Source of the DNA: an uncultured Lactobacillus sp.
GTDB taxonomy: Bacteria; Bacillota; Bacilli; Lactobacillales; Lactobacillaceae
NCBI GenBank assembly: GCA_930989465.1
Contig: CAKNLX010000013.1
Span: 1 to 34,785 of the forward strand
Length of the DNA stretch: 34,785 nucleotides
Reading direction: 5' to 3'
The first letter of the stretch is position 1; each line of letters begins with the position of its first letter. Under the pieces are notes generated by a model. It had not been told where the DNA came from. It did no database searches and worked only from the letters and a program-made list of their open reading frames with translations. Below, piece by piece: positions 7,758-16,332 of the stretch. Made by a program: the position numbers and the translations under genes.

Positions 7758-9440
7758 ATGCTAGTTGAACTAGATATTAAAAATTTTGCGATTATTAAAA
7801 GCTTAAAAGTTCGCTTTCAAGAAAAAATGACCGTGATTATCGGTGAAACTGGTGCTGGTAAATCAATAATCATTGATGCGGTTTCATTATTGATGGGAAG
7901 CCGTAGTCAAAAAGAGATGATCCGTTCTGGAGAACAAAAGGCTGTAATTACGGGTTTGTTTGTACTTGATAATCAAAAAGAAAAGATTGCGGAGCTTTGT
8001 GAAAAGTATGGTCTGCCTCATGATGACGATCAATTAGTGATTAGCCGAGAATTAGCCATCAAGGGTAGAAATATAGTACGTATTAATGGTCAATTAACTA
8101 CTATCAATGTTTTACGTGAAATCGGCAATTATTTAGTTGATATTCATGGTCAGCATGATCAGCAAATATTAATGGATCAAGATCGTCAAATTGATTTAGT
8201 TGATGATTATGCATCTGATTCTTTTAAAGAAGAATTATCAGCGTATCAAGAGGATTATCGCCATTGGCAAAAGTTAACTAATCAACTGCGTCATTTGCGT
8301 CAAGATGCACAAGAATTGGCCCAAAAACAAGATATTCTTCAATTTCAAAATGATGAGTTAGAGTCTGCTAATTTGGAAGATCCTGATGAGGATGAAAAAT
8401 TAGAGGAAGAATTTAACGAATTAAATAATTATCAAAAAATTGCAGATACTGCCAATTATTTTATGCAGCTGTACGATGATGACGAGCACGGAATTGCAAC
8501 GTTATTAGGGGATGCACAAAATGCAGCGACAGATTTAACGGAATTTGGTTCAAAATTTAAAGATTTTGCTAAAACTGTTGATGACGGAGTGTATGCTTTA
8601 AACGACGCTCGTAGTGAGTTGTCTAATTTGATGGATCAGATGGATTTTGATGAAGAACGTTTCCAATATGTAACTAATCGTTTAGATACGTTGAACTCAT
8701 TGAAGAAAAAGTATGGTCCAACGTTGGCAGATGTCTTTGCTTTTTACGCTAAAGTGCAAAAAGAACTTGGTCAGTTTGAAACTGGCGGTTTAGATGAAGA
8801 AAAGCTGCAAGCAGAAGTGGCACAAGTTGAAGAAAAGATGACCAAAGAAGCTAGACAATTGCACCTAATTCGAGAAAAAGTTGCCCATTCACTAGAAGAG
8901 CAAATAAAACAAGAATTAGCAGATCTTTATATGGAAAAGGCCCGCTTTTCTATTAATTTTGAAGAAACCAAAACTTTTACGGCTAAAGGTACAGATGCAA
9001 TTGTATTCTTGATTGCACCTAACCCAGGTGAAGATCTAATGCCGTTAGTAAAAATTGTCTCAGGCGGTGAGCAATCGAGATTAATATTGGCATTGAAGGC
9101 TATCTTTAGTCATGTTGAACCTGTTGGAACGATGATCTTTGACGAAATTGATACAGGTGTTTCAGGACGTGTTTCTGCCGCAATTGGTAAAAAGATGCAT
9201 TCTATTGGTCAAGACAAGCAGGTAATTGCTATAACCCACTCTCCACAGGTTGCAGCTGCAGGTGATCAACGTTATTTAGTTGCAAAACAAGTAAAAGATG
9301 GTTCTACGTTTACTCAAATAGGACCTTTAAGCAAGGAAGAAACTATTACTGCAATTGCTCAAATGATGGCAGGACAAGATGTAACAGATGCGGCTAAAAA
9401 GAACGCTGCTGATTTGATTAAGAGTATTAAAGATGAATAG
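7758..9440 (+). CDS. recN: DNA repair protein RecN
   Basis: A 560-residue SMC-like ATPase acting in double-strand break repair. Walker A GETGAGKSIIIDA lies near residue 30, GQHDQQ near 133, a coiled-coil middle (about 150-375), signature SGGEQSRLILALKAI near 435 and Walker B MIFDEIDTGVSG, followed by a switch histidine region ITHSPQVAA. Length matches the family (about 560). AGGAG precedes the ATG. The last codons overlap the start of the ASCH-domain gene by 8 bases. Confidence 0.98.
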   Translation: MLVELDIKNFAIIKSLKVRFQEKMTVIIGETGAGKSIIIDAVSLLMGSRSQKEMIRSGEQKAVITGLFVLDNQKEKIAELCEKYGLPHDDDQLVISRELAIKGRNIVRINGQLTTINVLREIGNYLVDIHGQHDQQILMDQDRQIDLVDDYASDSFKEELSAYQEDYRHWQKLTNQLRHLRQDAQELAQKQDILQFQNDELESANLEDPDEDEKLEEEFNELNNYQKIADTANYFMQLYDDDEHGIATLLGDAQNAATDLTEFGSKFKDFAKTVDDGVYALNDARSELSNLMDQMDFDEERFQYVTNRLDTLNSLKKKYGPTLADVFAFYAKVQKELGQFETGGLDEEKLQAEVAQVEEKMTKEARQLHLIREKVAHSLEEQIKQELADLYMEKARFSINFEETKTFTAKGTDAIVFLIAPNPGEDLMPLVKIVSGGEQSRLILALKAIFSHVEPVGTMIFDEIDTGVSGRVSAAIGKKMHSIGQDKQVIAITHSPQVAAAGDQRYLVAKQVKDGSTFTQIGPLSKEETITAIAQMMAGQDVTDAAKKNAADLIKSIKDE

Positions 9441-9873
9441 TATCAATAAGTTTTGGATGGATTTTTGTCAAAAACATCATGTTAATCCGGGAGAATTAGA
9501 AGGTGCTTATGCATTTGGCGGAAATAGCCAAGATGCTGATGTATTAAGCGATTTAATTAATCGTGGCATTAAAACCGCTACTACAAGCGTATATGATCCA
9601 GATGAAGATGTTCCCACAGTCGGTCAATATGCTATTGTTTTAAATGGAGAAAATAAACCAGTGTGCGTAATTCGAAATAAAACCGTGGAAATTATGCCAT
9701 TTAAAAATGTTTCTGCTGAACATGCATATTTAGAGGGTGAAGGAGATCGCTCATATGATTATTGGCGAAAAATTCATGAAAATTTTTTTGCATGGGAATG
9801 TCGAGAAAATTTAAACACTATTTTTAGTGAAAATACTGAAGTAGTTTGTGAGACTTTTGAAAAAGTAGATTGA
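9433..9873 (+). CDS. ASCH-domain protein
   Basis: 146 residues with an ASCH (PUA-like) fold. The family motif GxKxATxS appears as RGIKTATTS near residue 45, followed by VGQYAIVLNGENKPVCVIRNKTVEIMPF and a later YWRKIHENFF segment. ASCH proteins are thought to bind RNA or modified nucleosides; some related members have RNase or acetylcytidine amidohydrolase activity, but the substrate here cannot be told. It starts inside the recN stop region (ATGAATAG), so translation is coupled to recN. Its final codons form the 5' arm of the terminator. Confidence 0.85.
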   Translation: MNSINKFWMDFCQKHHVNPGELEGAYAFGGNSQDADVLSDLINRGIKTATTSVYDPDEDVPTVGQYAIVLNGENKPVCVIRNKTVEIMPFKNVSAEHAYLEGEGDRSYDYWRKIHENFFAWECRENLNTIFSENTEVVCETFEKVD

Positions 9874-9904
9874 GGCAAAAAATAGGCTATCAGTCTACTT
9901 TTTT
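9861..9904 (+). terminator. Rho-independent terminator overlapping the end of the ASCH gene
   Basis: AAAAGTAGATTGA (9861-9873, containing the stop TGA) pairs with TCAGTCTACTTTT with one wobble, and a T run follows. The loop is about 16 bases. Confidence 0.8.
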
Positions 9905-9958
9905 GATGCCTTGAGACGTCTACGGTTGAACTACATAAAGAGAAAACTTGAAAAACTA

Positions 9959-9987
9959 TTGATTTTAGTGCAAACTAGATATATTAA
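9959..9987 (+). promoter_or_regulatory. Probable promoter of gmk-rpoZ
   Basis: TTGATT (9959-9964) is followed by overlapping AT-rich -10 candidates TATATT (9980-9985, 15-base spacer) and TATTAA (9982-9987, 17-base spacer). The position between a terminator and gmk supports a promoter; the exact hexamers are unsure. Confidence 0.4.
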
Positions 9988-10009
9988 TAGTTACTAAGAG
10001 GAGTTCAGC

Positions 10010-10624
10010 ATGGCAGATAAAGGTTTGTTATTAGTACTTTCGGGTCCTTCAGGTGTTGGTAAAGGAACTGTAAAAAGTGCTATTGTTGAAAACAAAGTCT
10101 TTCCATTTGAGTATTCAGTTTCAATGACTACTCGTAAGCCTCGTCCCGGCGAAGTCGATGGAAAAGATTATTTCTTTGTAAGTGAAGAACGTTTTCAAGA
10201 AGCTATTAAAAATGGTGAGTTATTAGAATATAATAATTACGTTGGACATTATTATGGTACGCCATTAGGTCCTGTAAAAAAGATGTTACATGATGGCAAA
10301 GACGTTTTATTGGAGATTGACGTTAACGGTGCCGCTAAGGTCCGTGAGAAAATGCCTGATGGCGTGTTCATCTTTTTAACTCCACCAGATTTGCATACAT
10401 TGCACCTGCGATTAGAACATCGTGGTACTGAGTCAGAAGATGTAATTCGTGGTAGAATTAAACAAGCTCGAAATGAAATCTTGGAAATGGAAGAATATGA
10501 TTATGCAGTTGTAAATGATACAGTTGCTAATGCAGTAGACCATATCAAGGCAATTGTTGATGCAGAGCATGTCAGTGTTAAGCGTGTAATTGATGACTAT
10601 CGTAAGATGGTCAAGGAGGATTAA
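10010..10624 (+). CDS. gmk: Guanylate kinase
   Basis: 204 residues; phosphorylates GMP to GDP with ATP. P-loop [10 protein letters not shown] at about 10-19, the GMP-binding [33 protein letters not shown], and [12 protein letters not shown] are all present. AGAGGAG lies 6 bases before the ATG. rpoZ follows after 2 bases, the common gmk-rpoZ pair. Confidence 0.98.
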
Positions 10625-10626
10625 TC

Positions 10627-10851
10627 ATGAGAATTACTTATCCATCAATTGATAAATTGTTGTCACGTGTTGATTCACGTTATTCATTATCTGTACTTGC
10701 TGCTAAGAGAGCACATGAACTTGAAGCTGGCGATCCACCAACTTTAGATCATTTCAAGTGTGATAAGGCAGTTGGTAAGGCACTTGAAGAAATTGCCGCT
10801 GGTAAAGTAACGGTTGACCCAGCTCATGCCGAGGTTAACCTCGAAGACTAA
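10627..10851 (+). CDS. rpoZ: RNA polymerase omega subunit
   Basis: 74 residues, the usual length in lactobacilli. [32 protein letters not shown] and [15 protein letters not shown] are the conserved helices that hold the beta-prime subunit. AGGAGG lies 8 bases upstream at the end of gmk. In B. subtilis coaBC follows rpoZ; here priA does. Confidence 0.97.
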
Positions 10852-10857
10852 TTTACT

Positions 10858-10888
10858 GACCTTCATCCTTTGGGTGGAGGTCTTTTTT
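10858..10888 (+). terminator. Rho-independent terminator between rpoZ and priA
   Basis: GACCTTCATCC pairs with GGGTGGAGGTC through two wobbles across a TTT loop, followed by six T. It ends 12 bases before the priA start codon, directly against the priA ribosome site AGGTGA (10891-10896). Confidence 0.85.
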
Positions 10889-10900
10889 ACAGGTGATTAG

Positions 10901-13300
10901 ATGATTGCTCAGGTTATTGTTGATGTTGCAACCAAGCAAACAGATCGTATTTTTGAATATCATATTCCGGCTGAATTAGAAAAAGATGTCAAAATTGGTT
11001 CAAGAGTAATAGTACCGTTTGGTCGAAGAAAAGTGCAAGGCTTTGTAGTAGGCATAGAGGCAAAAAGTCAATTTACAGGTAAGTTAAAAGATCTTTTAGT
11101 GACAGTGGATGAAATGCCACCACTTACACCAGAATTAATAAAATTGTCTGAAAATTTGGCACAAAATATTTTTTCATATCGAATTACCATTTTACAAGCA
11201 ATGTTGCCATGGGTAATGCGGGCAGGCTATCGTAAACTGTTAGTACCTGCAAATAAAAAAGCTAAAAAGATGCCGTTCTTTCAAGGTGATCCCATTGATT
11301 TAGCTAAAATGACGGATCTGAAGCAAATAAAAAAAGTTCATCAATTGCTGAAAAATGATGATGCCAAAATAGAATATGTTGTAGAAAATAGAGCTAAAGA
11401 GAAAAAAGAAAATCAGTATGAATTAGCGCTAGATTCTGCAGAATACACCAAGATTTACAATACTTTGCGTCAAAATGCGGTTAAGCAAAAGCAATTGATG
11501 ATGGATATTATTGAAAATAAAGATGATTATCCTAAAAGTCAAAGTGATTTGATAAAAGGGTTAGGCTTATCGGCTGCTAATTTAAATTCAGCTGTTAAAA
11601 AAGGTTGGTTAAAAAGAAAAGCTGTCGAAGTTTATCGTAATCCCTTAGCTGGTTTTGAAGATGAAAAAAAGCCAGTTCCAGTGACTTTAAATGATGAACA
11701 ACAGGCTGCGTTGGACCAAATTAATAGCGCAATTGATCAGCGTAATGCAGAGACCTTTTTACTTGAAGGAATTACTGGTAGTGGGAAGACAGAAGTATAT
11801 TTGCATGCAATTGGACAAGCTTTAGCTCAAGGAAGAAATGCCTTGATGCTAGTGCCAGAAATTTCGTTAACACCGCAAATGGTAAAGCAAGTAAAGGCAC
11901 GTTTTGGTGATAAAGTGGCCGTTTTACATAGTGCTTTATCTGAAGGGGAAAAATATGACGAATGGCGTAGAATTCGTCGTGGTGAAATTCAAGTAGTAGT
12001 TGGAGCAAGAAGTGCAGTTTTTGTTCCGCTAGATAATATTGGATTAATCATAATTGATGAAGAGCATGAATCATCATATAAACAAGAGACCAATCCTCGT
12101 TATAATGCTAAAAATGTGGCACTCTGGCGTAGTAAATATCACCATTGTCCATTAGTACTAGGAAGTGCTACTCCATCACTAGGAAGTCGAGCACGTGCTC
12201 AAAAAGATGTATATCATCTATTACGTTTAACTAAACGTGCAAATCATAAAAAATTACCTAAAGTTAATTTGATTGATCTTAAGCATGTTCAATTTGCAGG
12301 TGGGCAATTTGACTTGTCTGTTGAATTAGTCGATGCAATTAAGAAAAGACTAGAGAAAAAAGAGCAAGTCATCTTGATGCTTAATCGGCGAGGATTTGCT
12401 AATTTCATGCTTTGCCGGGAATGTGGTTTTGTTTTGAAATGTCCTAATTGTGATGTTTCACTTAATTTGCATAAAGATACTAATAGCATGCAATGTCACT
12501 ATTGCGGACATACAGAGCCAATTCCTACTCGGTGTCCTAATTGTCAAAGTTCAAAAATCCGTTTTTTGGGTACTGGAACCCAAAAAGTTCAAGAAGAACT
12601 TGAAGAACTTTTACCAGGAGCTAGAATTTTAAGAATGGATGTTGATACAACTAGGAGAAAAGGCAGTTATAAACGGATTTTGGATTCATTTGGTAACCAT
12701 GAGGCGGATATTTTGTTAGGAACTCAAATGATTGCTAAAGGATTAGATTTTCCAAATGTAACTTTAGTTGGCGTAATTAACGCAGATACGGGATTATGGT
12801 TATCGGATTATAATGCATCAGAAAAAACATTTGAGTTGCTGACGCAAGTTGCAGGACGTGCAGGACGTGCTGACAAGGAAGGCGAAGTTTTAATTCAAAC
12901 TTATAATCCAGAACACTATGCCATTCAATTGGCACAAACGCAGGATTATGAAAGATTTTATGGTTATGAAATGCATATGCGTCATGCTGGCAATTACCCA
13001 CCATATTTTTATACAGTATTAATATCAGTTGCTGCTAAAAAAGAGCAAAATGCGGCTAGAGAAGCATTCAAGATAAAAAGATATTTATTGCAGCATTTAA
13101 ATAATCAAGCAATAATTTTAGGACCATCGCCAAGTGCAATTTCTAGAGTAAAAAATCAATATTATTACCAAATACTGGTAAAATATAAAAAAGAACCAAA
13201 TTTAAATAAACTATTGCACCATGTTCAAGATTCTGCTCAAGAAGCTAAGAAATATGGTTTAAGTATTTTTATCGATAATGAACCAGAAAGAGTAATGTAA
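10901..13300 (+). CDS. priA: Primosomal protein N' (replication restart helicase)
   Basis: 799 residues. The N-terminal DNA-binding domain (VIVDVATKQTDRIFEYHIP, VIVPFGRRKVQGFVVG) is followed by a superfamily 2 helicase core with Walker A GITGSGKTEVYL near residue 291, IIIDEEHESSYKQ, LGSATPS, a zinc-binding insert with paired cysteines (CRECGFVLKCPNCDVSL, CHYCGHTEPIPTRCPNC) and QVAGRAGR. PriA reloads the replisome at collapsed forks. The ribosome site AGGTGA is only 4 bases from the ATG, which suggests modest translation. In B. subtilis def lies between priA and fmt; here fmt follows directly. Confidence 0.98.
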   Translation: MIAQVIVDVATKQTDRIFEYHIPAELEKDVKIGSRVIVPFGRRKVQGFVVGIEAKSQFTGKLKDLLVTVDEMPPLTPELIKLSENLAQNIFSYRITILQAMLPWVMRAGYRKLLVPANKKAKKMPFFQGDPIDLAKMTDLKQIKKVHQLLKNDDAKIEYVVENRAKEKKENQYELALDSAEYTKIYNTLRQNAVKQKQLMMDIIENKDDYPKSQSDLIKGLGLSAANLNSAVKKGWLKRKAVEVYRNPLAGFEDEKKPVPVTLNDEQQAALDQINSAIDQRNAETFLLEGITGSGKTEVYLHAIGQALAQGRNALMLVPEISLTPQMVKQVKARFGDKVAVLHSALSEGEKYDEWRRIRRGEIQVVVGARSAVFVPLDNIGLIIIDEEHESSYKQETNPRYNAKNVALWRSKYHHCPLVLGSATPSLGSRARAQKDVYHLLRLTKRANHKKLPKVNLIDLKHVQFAGGQFDLSVELVDAIKKRLEKKEQVILMLNRRGFANFMLCRECGFVLKCPNCDVSLNLHKDTNSMQCHYCGHTEPIPTRCPNCQSSKIRFLGTGTQKVQEELEELLPGARILRMDVDTTRRKGSYKRILDSFGNHEADILLGTQMIAKGLDFPNVTLVGVINADTGLWLSDYNASEKTFELLTQVAGRAGRADKEGEVLIQTYNPEHYAIQLAQTQDYERFYGYEMHMRHAGNYPPYFYTVLISVAAKKEQNAAREAFKIKRYLLQHLNNQAIILGPSPSAISRVKNQYYYQILVKYKKEPNLNKLLHHVQDSAQEAKKYGLSIFIDNEPERVM

Positions 13301-13312
13301 GGAGTTGTTTTA

Positions 13313-14257
13313 ATGACATCAGTAATATTCATGGGAACACCAGAGTTTTCAGTTCCAGTATTAGAAGGCTTAATCAAAAATAATTATGAAATTAAGGCTG
13401 TTGTAACGCAGCCTGATAAAAAGGTTGGTCGTAAACAAAAGATCACTAAGACCCCAGCTAAAATTGCTGCAGAAAAGCATAATTTACCTGTTTTTCAACC
13501 AGTGAAATTGTCTGGCTCAGAAGAAATGCAACAATTGATTGATATGCATGCTGACTTAATCGTCACCGCCGCATACGGTCAGTTCTTGCCAACTAAGTTT
13601 TTAAACTCAGTAAAAATTGCTGCTGTTAATGTCCATGGTTCACTTTTGCCAAAATATCGTGGTGGTGCACCAATTCAATATTCACTCATTAATGGGGATG
13701 CAGAAACTGGTATCACCATTATGGAAATGGTAAAGAAAATGGATGCTGGTGATATTTATTCTCAAAAAGCAATTAAGATTGAGCCAGATGACAATGCAGG
13801 AACTTTATTTAATAAATTATCAATTGTAGGTAGAGACTTACTTTTGGAGACTTTACCTTCGATTATTGATGGCAGCGTTAAAAAGATTTCTCAAGATCCA
13901 GATAAGGTAGTCTTTTCACCTAATATTACTAAAGAACAAGAACGCATCGTTCCTACTATGACAGCTGCTGAAGCTAACAATATGATCCGTGCTCTTAATC
14001 CAGATCCAGGTGCTTATATGATGCTTGAAGGCAAGCGCTTCAAGGTTTGGAAAGCAGAAGTTGCTAAGGATAGTACTGATTTAAAGCCAGGTTGCGTAGT
14101 AGCTAATAAGGGCCGCTTTGCAATTAGCTTTGCTAATGGTACTGTTTTAAACTTGCTCGAGGTACAACCAAGCGGCAAGAAGAAGATGGATATTAAGAAC
14201 TTTTTAAATGGTCAAGGTAGTAAATTTGCCCCAGGAGAAGAAATTGTCGACAAATAA
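13313..14257 (+). CDS. fmt: Methionyl-tRNA formyltransferase
   Basis: 314 residues; transfers a formyl group from 10-formyl-THF to initiator Met-tRNA. VIFMGTPEFSVPVLEGL opens the Rossmann domain; AAVNVHGSLLPKYRGGAPIQYSLINGD holds the catalytic Asn and His, and KKMDAGDI the catalytic Asp. The C-terminal OB domain covers about 205-310. AAGGAG, formed partly by the priA stop, lies 9 bases upstream. The end overlaps the rsmB start by 14 bases. Confidence 0.98.
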   Translation: MTSVIFMGTPEFSVPVLEGLIKNNYEIKAVVTQPDKKVGRKQKITKTPAKIAAEKHNLPVFQPVKLSGSEEMQQLIDMHADLIVTAAYGQFLPTKFLNSVKIAAVNVHGSLLPKYRGGAPIQYSLINGDAETGITIMEMVKKMDAGDIYSQKAIKIEPDDNAGTLFNKLSIVGRDLLLETLPSIIDGSVKKISQDPDKVVFSPNITKEQERIVPTMTAAEANNMIRALNPDPGAYMMLEGKRFKVWKAEVAKDSTDLKPGCVVANKGRFAISFANGTVLNLLEVQPSGKKKMDIKNFLNGQGSKFAPGEEIVDK

Positions 14258-15572
14258 AAGTGCCCGTGCAATTAGCTTAGATACTTTAATTAAAGTCTTA
14301 AAAAATGGCTCATATTCAAATATTAGTTTGAACAATAGTTTAAAGCATTCTGATTTATCGATTGCTGATCAAAATTTAGCAACTAGAATTGTTTACGGAA
14401 CGATTCAATATCGCCTTTTTTTGGAATATCAATTGACCGGTTTGCTTAAAACAAAAATCACTGAAAAATATTTGAAGCCGCTCTTGTTGATGTCACTTTA
14501 TCAGATAATATTCTTAGACAAGGTTCCTAACCGTGCTGTACTAGATGAAGCTAATAAACTAGCTAAGCAGTTTGGCAAACATCATTCTTCAGGCTATAGA
14601 GTAGTGAACGGAATCTTGCGTGCATTTATTAGACGCGGTGTGATTTTACCTGATGAAAAGGATACCGTTAAATATTTAAGTATTAAAGAAAGCGTTCCTA
14701 AATGGTTAGTTAAGTATTTAATTGACAATTGGGGAATGCAAAAAGCAAAATCAGTTTTAAGCAGTATTAATGAACCAGCCAAAAATAGTGTGCGAATTTC
14801 ATCACTAGCAGATAAAAATCAGGTTTTTGATCAATTAACAAAAGAAGGATATCAACCGAAATGGTCAAATTTATCTCTTAATGACGCCGTTTTAAGTCAT
14901 GGTGGCATTAGCGAAAGTTATTTATTTGAACAAGGAGAGTTGACAATTCAAGATGAAGCCGCTAGCTTAGTGGTAGAAGCTTTTGATTTTGATAAAAATC
15001 AAGCTGAACATGTTTTAGATGCATGTAGTGCACCTGGCGGGAAAACTGTCCAGATTGCTGAAAATATCACTGGTGATGTAACTGCACTAGACATTCATGA
15101 AAAGAAATTACGTCTAGTAAAAGAAAATGCTCGCCGCATGCATGTGTCGGACAAAGTAACAACTAAGGCATGTGATGCTAGAAAAGCGCAAGAAATGTTT
15201 AATGCAGGTGAGTTCACTAAAATTTTAGTTGATGCTCCATGTTCAGGTTTGGGACTATTAAGACGCAAGCCTGAGATTCGTTATACCAAGAGTTTGCAAG
15301 ATTTGAAGAGCTTACAAAAAATTCAGTTAGGGATTTTAGATTCTGTTAGCACATTGTTAAAAGTTGAGGGAGAACTAGTATACTCAACTTGTTCAATTTC
15401 AATGGAAGAAAATGAAGAAGTAGTTAAGCAATTCTTGCGAACTCATCCTGATTTTGAATTAAAACCATTTTTATTAAGCAAGCTTGAGTCCAAGACAGGA
15501 ATGTTAAAAATAATGCCTGATCAAGATGGCAATGATGGATTTTTCATTGCAAAATTTAGATTACGAGGTTAG
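14244..15572 (+). CDS. rsmB: 16S rRNA (cytosine-967-C5)-methyltransferase
   Basis: 442 residues. An N-terminal NusB-like RNA-binding domain (about 1-140, SARAISLDTLIKVL, IVYGTIQYRLFLEYQL) is joined to a SAM-dependent Fmu/Sun domain: VLDACSAPGGKTVQIAE, VDAPCSGLGLLRRKPEIR with the PC cysteine, and LVYSTCSISMEENEEVV with the second catalytic cysteine. The start is TTG at 14244: AGGAG (14233-14237) lies 6 bases upstream, while the upstream in-frame ATG at 14208 lies within fmt without a ribosome site. In B. subtilis rlmN follows; it is absent here. Confidence 0.94.
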   Translation: MSTNKSARAISLDTLIKVLKNGSYSNISLNNSLKHSDLSIADQNLATRIVYGTIQYRLFLEYQLTGLLKTKITEKYLKPLLLMSLYQIIFLDKVPNRAVLDEANKLAKQFGKHHSSGYRVVNGILRAFIRRGVILPDEKDTVKYLSIKESVPKWLVKYLIDNWGMQKAKSVLSSINEPAKNSVRISSLADKNQVFDQLTKEGYQPKWSNLSLNDAVLSHGGISESYLFEQGELTIQDEAASLVVEAFDFDKNQAEHVLDACSAPGGKTVQIAENITGDVTALDIHEKKLRLVKENARRMHVSDKVTTKACDARKAQEMFNAGEFTKILVDAPCSGLGLLRRKPEIRYTKSLQDLKSLQKIQLGILDSVSTLLKVEGELVYSTCSISMEENEEVVKQFLRTHPDFELKPFLLSKLESKTGMLKIMPDQDGNDGFFIAKFRLRG

Positions 15573-15576
15573 ATTT

Positions 15577-16332
15577 TTGATTGAAACAGCATACGCTTCA
15601 AGTATCGGCAAGGTACGAAAAAGCAATCAAGATTTTGTACAAGTTTTTGAGAATCGTAAGGGAATTACCTTAGCAATTGTTTGTGATGGTATGGGTGGCC
15701 ATCAAGGCGGCGATGTGGCCTCTACAATGGCTGTCACTCACTTAGGACATAATTTTGGCATAACAGATTTTACTGATGCTAATATTGCTCGAAAATGGCT
15801 AGATGTGCAATTAAATTCTGAAAATGAAACAATTTTAAAAACAGCTGATAAATTTCCTGACTTAAATGGAATGGGTACGACAATTGTTTTAGCTTTTGCA
15901 TTTAAGGATAATGCGTTGATAGCTCATTTGGGCGATTCACGTGCTTATAGTTATTCCGAAGGAAAGTTTGTCCAATTAACTGAAGATCATTCTTTAGTTA
16001 ATGAGCTAGTCAAAATGGGGCAAATTACTAAGGAACAGGCTAAGCATCATCCCCAAAAGAACATCATTACTCAAGCCCTAGGTGTATCTAGTACAATTGA
16101 TCCTGAAGTTAAGGAAATTAAGCTTGATGATGACGACATCATTTTGCTATGTACTGATGGATTAACGAACTCACTCAGTGATCCACAAATACAACAAGTT
16201 TTAGCTACAAAAGAATTAAGCTTAAAAGAACGATGCAATAAATTAATTAGTGAAGCCAATCGATTAGGTGGTGGTGATAATATTACCGTTTGCCTAATTT
16301 GGAATAAGGAGGACGAGAGCAGTGATCGATAA
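15577..16332 (+). CDS. PP2C-family Ser/Thr protein phosphatase (Stp/PrpC)
   Basis: 251 residues of the PPM fold. Metal-binding motifs are in order: KSNQD, CDGMGGHQGGDVAS, LGDSRAY, LCTDGLTN and GGGDNITV. It reverses phosphorylation made by the adjacent PASTA kinase. The start is probably TTG at 15577, with GAGGT 7 bases upstream, giving MIETAYASSIGKVRKSNQD; an in-frame ATG at 15526 lies within rsmB without a ribosome site. Its end overlaps the kinase start by 11 bases, so the pair is translationally coupled. Confidence 0.93.
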   Translation: MIETAYASSIGKVRKSNQDFVQVFENRKGITLAIVCDGMGGHQGGDVASTMAVTHLGHNFGITDFTDANIARKWLDVQLNSENETILKTADKFPDLNGMGTTIVLAFAFKDNALIAHLGDSRAYSYSEGKFVQLTEDHSLVNELVKMGQITKEQAKHHPQKNIITQALGVSSTIDPEVKEIKLDDDDIILLCTDGLTNSLSDPQIQQVLATKELSLKERCNKLISEANRLGGGDNITVCLIWNKEDESSDR

